DNA from: Burkholderiales bacterium
GTDB lineage: Bacteria > Pseudomonadota > Gammaproteobacteria > Burkholderiales > SG8-41
Assembly: GCA_036262035.1 (NCBI GenBank)
Contig: DATAJS010000016.1
Span: 1 to 46,637 of the forward strand
Length of the DNA stretch: 46,637 nt
Direction: 5' to 3'
The notes under the pieces are model-generated. The model was not told where the DNA came from and ran no database searches. It saw only the letters and a program-made list of their open reading frames with translations. Both the position numbers and the translations under genes were made by a program. This document shows, one piece after another, positions 39,776 to 46,637 of the stretch; position 1 is the first letter of the stretch, and the number at the start of each line of letters is the position of its first letter.

Positions 39776-40750
39776 GTGAGTAGCTTCGATCTCAAGCGGC
39801 TGCGCTACTTCGTCGCGGTGGCCGAGCTCGGTTCGGTCACTCGCGCGGCGAGCGAGCTGCACGTCGCGCAGCCGGCGCTTTCGCGCGAGATGCGTCTCCT
39901 CGAGGGCGAAGTCGGCGGTGAGCTGTTCGCGCGGGGGCCGCAGGGTGTGCGGCTCACCGAGCTGGGGCAGACGCTGGCGGCGCAATGCCGGGAGTTGCTG
40001 GCCGATCTCAGATCGGTGCGCGAAGGGTTGCGCGACGACGTGCGCGAGCCGACCGGCTCGGTCGTCATCGGCGTTGCGCAAACGATCGGTCCCGTTCTGG
40101 CGCCGGTGCTCGTCGCGCTCGCGGCGAAACGGCTGGCTCGAGTGCACCTGCAGATCCGTGAGCTCATGAGCAGCGACATCCCGGATCTGCTGCGCACCGA
40201 GTCCATCGACTTCGCGCTGTCCTACGCGATTCCTGCCGGGCGCGGCATACGCAGCACCGACCTCTTCTCCGAAGACCTCTTCGTCGTCGGCACGAGCGCC
40301 GTTGCCCGGCAATGCCTCGGCAAGAGCACGGCCGCGGAAATCGTCTTCAGCGAGTTGCGGCACGTCCCTCTTTATCTGTCCGCCCGGACCAACGGTTTCA
40401 GGGAAGAGCTCGAGCAGATGGCGCGGGCGCGCAAGGTCCGGTTGAACGTCGTGGCGGAGATCGACTCGGTCGCGATCCGCAGGGAGATGGCGCTCGACGG
40501 CGCCGGGTTCACCATACTGTCCGGCGCGACGATACGCCGCGACATGTCGCGACGCGGGGTGTTCGCCGCCCGCATCGTCGATCCGCGCGTTCGTCGCGAA
40601 GTGTGCTTCGTCAGCCGCAGCGGCAGCGCGGTATCGCGGGCGGCGCGCGAGATCGCGGGGCTCGCGCGGGAGAGTCTCTCCGGGTTGATTGCCGGCGGCC
40701 TGTGGCCGGGCGCCAACATGCCTGCGTCCGGTATACCGCGGCTCGTATAG
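39776..40750 (+). CDS. LysR-family transcriptional regulator
   Basis: A 324-residue LysR regulator. N-terminal helix-turn-helix LKRLRYFVAVAELGSVTRAA-SELHVAQPALSREMRLLEGEVG; C-terminal effector domain from about residue 90. GTG start at 39776. It is divergent from the Bug-amidase pair (60 nt apart) and precedes the dioxygenase-aldolase-Bug genes, so it probably controls one or both sets in response to their substrate (inference). Confidence 0.92.
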   Translation: MSSFDLKRLRYFVAVAELGSVTRAASELHVAQPALSREMRLLEGEVGGELFARGPQGVRLTELGQTLAAQCRELLADLRSVREGLRDDVREPTGSVVIGVAQTIGPVLAPVLVALAAKRLARVHLQIRELMSSDIPDLLRTESIDFALSYAIPAGRGIRSTDLFSEDLFVVGTSAVARQCLGKSTAAEIVFSELRHVPLYLSARTNGFREELEQMARARKVRLNVVAEIDSVAIRREMALDGAGFTILSGATIRRDMSRRGVFAARIVDPRVRREVCFVSRSGSAVSRAAREIAGLARESLSGLIAGGLWPGANMPASGIPRLV

Positions 40751-40824
40751 ACGGCATACGCGCCTGGTATTTCCCCCGTAAGTCCGCCCGCTGCTATGGT
40801 TGCTCGACCGCCAACGGAGGGGAT

Positions 40825-41667
40825 ATGGTCGAAATCAGGAAGCTCGGCGCTGTGCTGGGTGCGGAGGTGCGCGGGTTCGATCCGCGATCGCCGATGAGCG
40901 ATGAAGAATTCCGGACGGTCGAGCAGGCCTTTCTCGATCACCTCGTGCTGCGCTTTCGCGACGCGCCGATGTCGGCTCACGAGCTGCGCGCTTTCGGCAA
41001 CCGTTTCGGGCCTTTGCGCGAGCACATCGCGAAGGACTATCGCCATCCCGAAGTGCCCGAGGTCGTCGTCATGACGAACCAGGACGCGAGCGGAAAGTAC
41101 GATCGCGTCGGCGCCGAGCGCGGCGTCGGCTGGCATTCGGACGGTACGTTCGAAGCGGTGCCGCCGAAGGCGACGCTGTTGCACGCCGTGGCGCTGCCGG
41201 ACCGCGGCGGCAACACGATGTTCGCGAATATGTACCTGGCTTACGACAGGATGCCCGAGAGCCTGAAGCGCCGCGTCGACGGGAAGTTGGCGCTCTTCAG
41301 GCTGCGCGGCCGCAAGAGCCAGACGCAGGGCATCGTCGGCGCGGACGAGCTGAAGAGGATGAACGACGTCACACATCCCGTGATCAGGATTCATCCGCAG
41401 ACCGGCAGGAAATCGGTGTTCGTGAATCCCCACCATACGCTTGCCATCGCCGGCCTGGCGCGCGAGGACAGCGACGCGCTGCTCGAAGAGATCTTCGACT
41501 GGTGCTCGCGCGAGGAATTTCAGTGGGAGCAGGAGTGGCGTCCCGGGGACACGATCATGTGGGAGAACCGCTCCGCGTGGCATTCGGGTCGCGCCGATTA
41601 TCCGAAGGATCAGTTGCGCAAGTTCCTCCGAACCACGATTTGCGAGCCCCGGGCGGCCGCACACTGA
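40825..41667 (+). CDS. TauD/TfdA family Fe(II)/2-oxoglutarate dioxygenase
   Basis: A 280-residue dioxygenase of the TauD/TfdA family, which uses 2-oxoglutarate and O2 to hydroxylate and cleave a substrate (taurine, phenoxyacetates and others). The facial triad is visible as WHSDGTF (HxD) and the later His in WENRSAWHSGRADYP; the 2-oxoglutarate-binding Arg is in LRKFLRTTI. The ATG at 40825 has ACGGAGGGGAT upstream. The aldolase gene starts directly after its stop. Confidence 0.92.
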   Translation: MVEIRKLGAVLGAEVRGFDPRSPMSDEEFRTVEQAFLDHLVLRFRDAPMSAHELRAFGNRFGPLREHIAKDYRHPEVPEVVVMTNQDASGKYDRVGAERGVGWHSDGTFEAVPPKATLLHAVALPDRGGNTMFANMYLAYDRMPESLKRRVDGKLALFRLRGRKSQTQGIVGADELKRMNDVTHPVIRIHPQTGRKSVFVNPHHTLAIAGLAREDSDALLEEIFDWCSREEFQWEQEWRPGDTIMWENRSAWHSGRADYPKDQLRKFLRTTICEPRAAAH

Positions 41668-42441
41668 ATGATGAGGCCGAACAAGCTCCGTCAGCTCTGG
41701 GCGCAGGGCAAACCCGCTTCATGCCTGTGGATCGATCTCGGCTGGGGTGTCTCGGTGGAGGCGCTGGCGCGACTTCCATACGACTCGTTCACGCTCGACC
41801 TCCAGCACAGCCTGATAGACCGCGCGACCGCCGTGCAGATGCTGCAGGTGCTCTCGCTCGGCGACGGCGCGCCGCTCGTCCGCGTCACGCAGAACGATCC
41901 GGCCGAGATCGGCTTCGTGCTCGACGCGGGCGCCTACGGCGTCATCTGTCCGCAGATCGAAACCGCGGCCGATTGCCGGCGCTTCGTCGAGGCGTGCCGC
42001 TACGCGCCTCGCGGCCGCCGGAGCTGGGGACCGACACGCGGCCTGCTCTACGGGGGCGCCGACTACTTCGCGTCGTACGAGCGCGAGATCGTGAAGATCG
42101 CGCTGATCGAAACGGTGAAAGGCGTCGAAAACATGCGCGAGATCGCGGCGACGCCCGGCATCGACATGCTCTACGTGGGCCCCAACGATCTGACGATCGA
42201 TCACGGCGGCCAGCCCACGTACGTGGCATCGGATGCGCGAGTGATACGTGCGATGGACGATTCGATCGCGATCGCCCGGGAACATTCGATCTTCAGCGGC
42301 ACCTACGCCGGTACCGTCGAGGTCGCGGAGGCGGCGATTGCGAAAGGCTACAACCTGGTGTCGCTCGGGTACGCCGCAAAAATCATGGTGAAGGCAGCGT
42401 CCGAGCTGCTCGAGCGCGTCTTTCCGGCGGCGCGGCGGTAA
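41668..42441 (+). CDS. HpcH/HpaI family aldolase
   Basis: A 257-residue class II (metal-dependent) aldolase of the HpcH/HpaI family, which cleaves 4-hydroxy-2-oxo acids to pyruvate and an aldehyde. Landmarks are DSFTLDLQHSLID, VLDAGAYGVICPQIETAADC, RRSWGPTRG, KIALIETVKGVENM and DMLYVGPNDLTIDHG. Start abuts the dioxygenase stop. Probably acts downstream of the dioxygenase in one catabolic pathway. Confidence 0.9.
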   Translation: MMRPNKLRQLWAQGKPASCLWIDLGWGVSVEALARLPYDSFTLDLQHSLIDRATAVQMLQVLSLGDGAPLVRVTQNDPAEIGFVLDAGAYGVICPQIETAADCRRFVEACRYAPRGRRSWGPTRGLLYGGADYFASYEREIVKIALIETVKGVENMREIAATPGIDMLYVGPNDLTIDHGGQPTYVASDARVIRAMDDSIAIAREHSIFSGTYAGTVEVAEAAIAKGYNLVSLGYAAKIMVKAASELLERVFPAARR

Positions 42442-42466
42442 ACAACGATAAGTGAGGAGTGACGTC

Positions 42467-43447
42467 ATGACAGGCATGCATTCGATCGGGCGGGGCGCTT
42501 CGGCGCTCGTCGGGCTGTTCGCGTTTTCGGCGACGGTCGCTGCGGCGGAATATCCGGAACGGCCGATCCGCATGGTCGTGCCTTTCGCGTCGGGATCGAA
42601 CATCGACATCACTGCGCGGCAGATCATGCCGAGATTCTCCGAGTACCTGGGACAGCAGGTCGTCGTCGACAATCGCGCGGGCGCGGGCGGAACGATAGGC
42701 GCCAGTCTCGTGGCGAAAGCGACGCCCGACGGCTATACGCTGCTCATGGGCAACGCGCCGACACACGGTCTCGCGCCGAGCATGTACAAGGACTTGCCGT
42801 ACGATCCGGTCAGGAGCTTTGCGCCGATCGTGCGGATCTCGACGCAGAGCTTCGTGCTCGCCGTCAGCGCGTCGCTGCCGGTCAAGTCGGTGTCCGAGCT
42901 CGTGAAGTATGCGAAAAGCCGCCCGCGCCAGCTCAACTACGCGTCGTCGGGCAACGGGACGACGGCGCATCTCTCAGGCGCGCTGTTCAACATCAAGGCC
43001 GGCGTGGAGCTCGTCCATATCCCGTACAACAGCGTTCCGCAGGCGCTCATCGATCTCGGGAGCGGGGCGGTCGCGGTCATGTTCTATCCCTATCAGCCGC
43101 TCACGCCGATGCTGCAGCAGGGCCGCATACGGCTCCTCGCCGCGACCGGCGCCAGGCGCCTTTCGTATTTGCCCGACCTGCCGACGGTGAAGGAGACCGG
43201 CATCGCCGATTTCACCGCCTTCGCGTGGCACGGCTTTTACGCACCCGAGGGAACGCCGAAGCCGATCGTCGACAAGCTCTACGCCGCGCTCGCCAAAGCG
43301 GTGAAAGACCCCAGGGTCGCGGCGCACCTGCAAAGCGCCGGCGTCGAAGTCGACGTCCTTGCGCCCGCCGATTTCGCTGAGTTCACGAAGGCCCAGGTCG
43401 AGCGCTATCGGCAGATCGTGGCGCTCGCCGCCGTCAAGGTGGACTAG
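42467..43447 (+). CDS. Bug/TctC family solute-binding protein
   Basis: A 326-residue Bug protein with a signal peptide (to about AAA, residue 26) then EYPERPIRMVVPFASGSNID, VDNRAGAGG, AKATPDGYTLLMG, NYASSGNGTTAHLSG and HIPYNSVPQALIDLGSG. Good GTGAGGAGT site. Third gene of the dioxygenase-aldolase unit, so it probably captures that pathway's substrate (inference). Confidence 0.9.
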   Translation: MTGMHSIGRGASALVGLFAFSATVAAAEYPERPIRMVVPFASGSNIDITARQIMPRFSEYLGQQVVVDNRAGAGGTIGASLVAKATPDGYTLLMGNAPTHGLAPSMYKDLPYDPVRSFAPIVRISTQSFVLAVSASLPVKSVSELVKYAKSRPRQLNYASSGNGTTAHLSGALFNIKAGVELVHIPYNSVPQALIDLGSGAVAVMFYPYQPLTPMLQQGRIRLLAATGARRLSYLPDLPTVKETGIADFTAFAWHGFYAPEGTPKPIVDKLYAALAKAVKDPRVAAHLQSAGVEVDVLAPADFAEFTKAQVERYRQIVALAAVKVD

Positions 43448-43550
43448 ACGCCGCGTCGGCCGCGATCGCTCCTCGCAACGACATCGACACCTGATCGGAC
43501 TTGCCCTGGGTCCGTTCGTCGCGTTCGGGATATCTGCGGCCGGATCGGAG

Positions 43551-44201
43551 CTAGGGTGCGGGCGGCGGCGCCGGGAAGTCGGGTCGCGAAAAGATGTACT
43601 GCAGATACTCCGTCACCTGTCCGTGCGCGGAAGCGTGTTGATAGTCCAGAGTGGCGAAACGGCGATGGTACGAGACGCGAAGCGGGTGCCCGACGTGCTC
43701 GCGCCAGATGTTCTGGATGAACACGGCCCGGCGCTCGCGCACGGTGTAATCACGGTTGTAGCGGCCGCTCGTGAGATCGAGCGCGTGAACCAGCTCGTGG
43801 ACGAGCAACCCGCTCTTCCAGCGGGCGCTGCCGGGCTCGACGGCGCTGATGGGAATGAAGATCGTGGCGTTCGTCGGCTCGGTGCGGCCCTCGCGTTTCG
43901 GACGTCCGTCGTCAGGCTCGGTATGGCCGCGATCGGGATCGCCGTCGTTCGACCAGGTTGCGGGATCGTCCGTCATCCGGCGGAAGGCGATGGTTGCGGG
44001 AGACGCCGCAGCGGCCACATACAACCGGCGGATCGCGGGATGGCCGGAGCGTTGAAGCTCGTCGAGTGCGCCTCGCAGTTGATCGCGGAAGTGCGGTTCG
44101 CCCGAAGGCTCATCGGCCTTCAGGGCCGCGAGCGCCGACCAGGGCGCCAGTACGACTAGCGGCGAGACGGCCAAAAGGCGTCGGCGCAGGGTTCGATGCA
44201 T
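43551..44201 (-). CDS. Secreted HExxH metallopeptidase-like protein
   Basis: A 216-residue protein with a signal peptide (RRRLLAVSPLVVLAPWSALA). It contains a zinc-peptidase motif HELVHALDLTSGRYN with HExxH, and nearby SARWKSGLLV. It recalls the peptidase M91-type domain (HELxHA), but no certain family. The substrate-facing rest is Arg/Asp rich. Start uncertain (44201 or 44222, no strong RBS). Lies between two Bug genes. Confidence 0.6.
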   Translation of the reverse strand: MHRTLRRRLLAVSPLVVLAPWSALAALKADEPSGEPHFRDQLRGALDELQRSGHPAIRRLYVAAAASPATIAFRRMTDDPATWSNDGDPDRGHTEPDDGRPKREGRTEPTNATIFIPISAVEPGSARWKSGLLVHELVHALDLTSGRYNRDYTVRERRAVFIQNIWREHVGHPLRVSYHRRFATLDYQHASAHGQVTEYLQYIFSRPDFPAPPPAP

Positions 44202-44289
44202 ACGTGTCACGGCACTGTCCATCGGTCGGAATGCCGCGTGAATAGTAAACCAGGCGCGAGACCCGGGCGCCCCCGCTATACTGCCGCGG

Positions 44290-45258
44290 ATGATGATTCG
44301 AACACTCGCTCTCACGGCGCTGCTCGTGTTCGCGGCGGCCGCCCACGCCCAGTATCCCACCCGCTCGATCCTGCTCGTCGTGCCGTATACCGCCGGCAGC
44401 GATGCGGACCTCGCGGCGCGCAACCTCGCGCAGCACGCCTCGCGCCATCTCGGGCAGACCGTCGTGGTGATGAACCAGCCCGGCGCCTCGGGTTCGATCG
44501 GCACGGTCGCGGTGCGCAACGCCGCGCCCGACGGCTATCGCCTGCTGCTCACGCGCATCGCGAACCAGGTCATCCTGCCCGCCACCGATCGCAAGACGCC
44601 TTACGCGGCGAACGACTTCACTTTCATCTCGCTGCTCGACATCAATCCGTACGTGTGCGCGGTGAAAGCCGATGCGCCGTACGCGTCGATGAAAGACCTC
44701 GTCGCGGAGATCCGCAAACATCCCGGCAAGCTCAACTTCGGCACGGTGGGTGACGGGACGATCCAGAACTTCGGGCCGCAGTATCTGTTCAACCTCGCCG
44801 GCCTGCCGAAGGACGCCGCGGTCGGCGTTCCGTACAAAGGCTCGGGCGAGATCACCGCCGCGCTCGTCGGCGGCCAGGTGCAGTTCGTGTGCAGCAACCT
44901 CGGCGCGATGCTCGGCCAGTTCCAGGCCGGCACGCTCAAGGCGCTGATGACGACGACGCGCCAGCCGCTCAAGGAGCTGCCGAAGGTGCCGACCGCGAGG
45001 AGCCTCGGCTGGCCCGAGATGGAGCAGCTCGCGGCGTGGTCCGCGCTCGCCGGACCGCGAGGCCTGCCGCCGCTCGGGGTCGTCGGCGTCTGGACCGAAG
45101 TGATGGGAAAGCTCGCGCGCGACCCGGCGTACCTCGCCGGCGTCGAGAAGCTGGGCGCCATACCCGCCGTGCGCTCGCCGGCCGAGACCGACCAGTTCGT
45201 GCGCGAGCAATACCAGCTCTACGAAAAGCTCGCCGAGCGGCTCGGCGTAAAACAGTGA
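44290..45258 (+). CDS. Bug/TctC family solute-binding protein
   Basis: A 322-residue Bug protein with signal peptide (LTALLVFAAAAHA), then QYPTRSILLVVPYTAGSDAD, MNQPGASGSIG, NAAPDGYRLLL, and VPYKGSGEITAALVGGQV. More divergent than the others. ATG at 44290 (ATGATG). No TctAB. Confidence 0.88.
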   Translation: MMIRTLALTALLVFAAAAHAQYPTRSILLVVPYTAGSDADLAARNLAQHASRHLGQTVVVMNQPGASGSIGTVAVRNAAPDGYRLLLTRIANQVILPATDRKTPYAANDFTFISLLDINPYVCAVKADAPYASMKDLVAEIRKHPGKLNFGTVGDGTIQNFGPQYLFNLAGLPKDAAVGVPYKGSGEITAALVGGQVQFVCSNLGAMLGQFQAGTLKALMTTTRQPLKELPKVPTARSLGWPEMEQLAAWSALAGPRGLPPLGVVGVWTEVMGKLARDPAYLAGVEKLGAIPAVRSPAETDQFVREQYQLYEKLAERLGVKQ

Positions 45259-45289
45259 TCGCCCGCGGCCTTACGGCATATTCGCCCGC

Positions 45290-46399
45290 ATGAATCGCGC
45301 GCTCACCGCCACCGAATACCGCCTGCTGGCAGAGCACTCGCCGGTGCTGGTCTGGCGCTCGGGCCTCGACGCCAAATGCGACTACTTCAACGAGACGTGG
45401 CTCGCGTTCACCGGCCGCACGCTCGCGCAGGAGATGGGCGACGGCTGGGCCGAGGGCGTCCATCCCGACGACTTCGAGCGCTGCGTCGCGTATTACCTCG
45501 ATCACTTCGGGCGGCGCGAGCCGTTCGAGATGGAGTACCGGCTGCGCCGCCACGACGGCGTCTACCGCTGGATCTTCGATCGCGGCGTGCCGTTCGCGGA
45601 CGACGGCGGGGCGTTCGCGGGCTTCATCGGGAGCTGCGTCGACGTCGACGAGCGCCGCATGGCGCACGAAGCGCTGCAGCAGCACAGCGAAGAACAGCTC
45701 GCGCTCGCCCGCGATTTCGAGAAGTGGATCCTCGCGATCGTGAGCCACGATATCCGCGATCCGCTCAACGCGATCCAGCTCGCAGCACGCGGCTTGCGCA
45801 CCATCCCCGATCCCGCCGGCGTCGTGACGAGGCACGCCGAGATCGTCACTCGCGGGGTGAACCGCATCCAGCACATCGTCGGCGATCTCCTCGACCTGTC
45901 GCGCGAGCGCGAAGGGGCGGGCATCCCGATCGAGCCGAAACCCGCCGACCTGCGCGCGATGTGCCGGCAGATCATCGACGAGCTCGAGGCGATCGCGCGC
46001 GACCGCAGGATCACCCTCGATTGCGAAGTGGACGGCCGGGGCGAGTGGGACGAGCATCGCGTGCTGCAGGCCATCTCGAACCTCGCCTCCAACGCGATGC
46101 AGCACGGCACGCCGGGCTCCGACGTGCGTGTGCGGGTCACCGGCGACGAGCAGCGTGTCGCGGTCGAAGTGCGCAACGCCGGCACGATTCCGGGCGAGAT
46201 CCTGCCGAGCATCTTCGAGCCGTTCCGTTCGGGACGCCATCACGCGCAGCGCGGCGAAGGCCTCGGGCTGGGCCTCTTCATCGCCCGCGCCATCGCGCGC
46301 GCCCACGGCGGCGGGTTGGAGGTCGATTCTTCAGGCGGCGAGACGATGTTCAGGCTCGTGCTGCCGCGCCATCCGGCGGGAGTCGCTGCACGCATGTGA
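45290..46399 (+). CDS. PAS-domain sensor histidine kinase
   Basis: A 369-residue soluble kinase: PAS fold (about 8-120; ending DVDERRMAHEAL), HisKA with phospho-acceptor His153 in VSHDIRDPLNAI, and HATPase with NLASNAMQHG, FEPFRSG and GEGLGLGLFIARAIA. No receiver or partner regulator nearby. ATG at 45290. The rest of the window (46400-46637) shows no gene. Confidence 0.88.
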   Translation: MNRALTATEYRLLAEHSPVLVWRSGLDAKCDYFNETWLAFTGRTLAQEMGDGWAEGVHPDDFERCVAYYLDHFGRREPFEMEYRLRRHDGVYRWIFDRGVPFADDGGAFAGFIGSCVDVDERRMAHEALQQHSEEQLALARDFEKWILAIVSHDIRDPLNAIQLAARGLRTIPDPAGVVTRHAEIVTRGVNRIQHIVGDLLDLSREREGAGIPIEPKPADLRAMCRQIIDELEAIARDRRITLDCEVDGRGEWDEHRVLQAISNLASNAMQHGTPGSDVRVRVTGDEQRVAVEVRNAGTIPGEILPSIFEPFRSGRHHAQRGEGLGLGLFIARAIARAHGGGLEVDSSGGETMFRLVLPRHPAGVAARM

Positions 46400-46637
46400 G
46401 CCGCGCCGCGGCCCGGCGCCGTCGATCTGGTGTTCCGGCGTCGCTTTGTCGAACCGCCTGAACACTCCGCGTGCTCACTGGAATCCGCGCCGCATCCCCC
46501 ACACCCTTCCCGCCCTCCTCGCGCCGCTGCCTGCGCTGCCGCTGCGGCATCGGAACCCTGCGACGCCCGACAAGGACGGCGCTGCGAACTCGCCGCACCA
46601 GCTCGACTCGTTCAACCGCCCGTCACTTGCAAGCAGC

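Noticed and set aside
43448-43500. Further copy of the GCGAGGAGC repeat
   Set aside because: Only a short partial match (GCTCCTCGCAACGAC), too short to call a repeat copy.
1-46637. tRNA, rRNA, riboswitch or prophage genes
   Set aside because: None recognised by eye; a tRNAscan or Rfam search was not possible, so small RNAs could still be missed.

Overview
The window looks like a chromosomal stretch of a GC-rich Gram-negative betaproteobacterium, most likely of the order Burkholderiales. The clues are five orphan Bug/TctC-type periplasmic solute-binding proteins, a Burkholderia/Neisseria-type trimeric porin, an OmpA-like lipoprotein, the quinol-type NO reductase with an Rrf2/NsrR regulator, and several families of short palindromic intergenic repeats. 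Genus cannot be fixed from this sequence. No tRNA, rRNA, CRISPR array, insertion sequence or phage gene was recognised.

Layout. 1-9.5 kb: a DUF2279 protein, an SLC13/DASS transporter fused to a cyclic-nucleotide-binding domain, a Bug protein, a DUF1328 membrane peptide, an NDP-forming acyl-CoA synthetase, a tandem carboxymuconolactone-decarboxylase-like protein, and a minus-strand operon of a second Bug protein plus two small proteins. 9.5-14.7 kb: a BisC/TorA-like molybdopterin oxidoreductase, several small unknown proteins, a DUF72 protein and a short UbiA-like membrane protein. 15.1-16.5 kb: a three-gene cobalt-type nitrile hydratase family operon with a split beta subunit, the architecture of thiocyanate hydrolase. 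16.7-19.5 kb: a second SLC13 permease with CBS and DUF533 proteins. 19.7-26.5 kb: signalling, with a hybrid sensor kinase and a response regulator, a peroxiredoxin, and a GGDEF-EAL protein. 26.6-30 kb: NO handling, with a group III truncated haemoglobin, quinol NO reductase, NsrR and an FNR/Dnr-type box. 30-37.4 kb: DAHP synthase, an unknown lipoprotein, a Cys-nucleophile hydrolase coupled to a BCP peroxiredoxin, an OmpA-like lipoprotein, a candidate small RNA, a MerR regulator and the porin. 37.4-46.4 kb: a catabolic region with an amidase, Bug proteins, a LysR regulator, a TauD/TfdA dioxygenase, an HpaI-type aldolase, a secreted HExxH protein, and a PAS histidine kinase.

The most notable feature is the peroxiredoxin at 23021-23479 (minus). 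Its reading frame is continuous except for one in-frame TGA that falls exactly on the peroxidatic cysteine of the PxxxTxxC motif. A 7-bp hairpin with a G in its apical loop lies 21 nt downstream, as expected of a bacterial SECIS element. It is best read as a selenoprotein that standard gene calling would split into two fragments or discard.

Other points of interest are the split-beta nitrile hydratase operon with a His-rich alpha subunit, a Bug protein whose signal peptide is encoded by a palindromic repeat, an apparently leaderless haemoglobin promoter, and a promoter-to-terminator unit without an ORF (34980-35121, minus) that looks like a small RNA gene.
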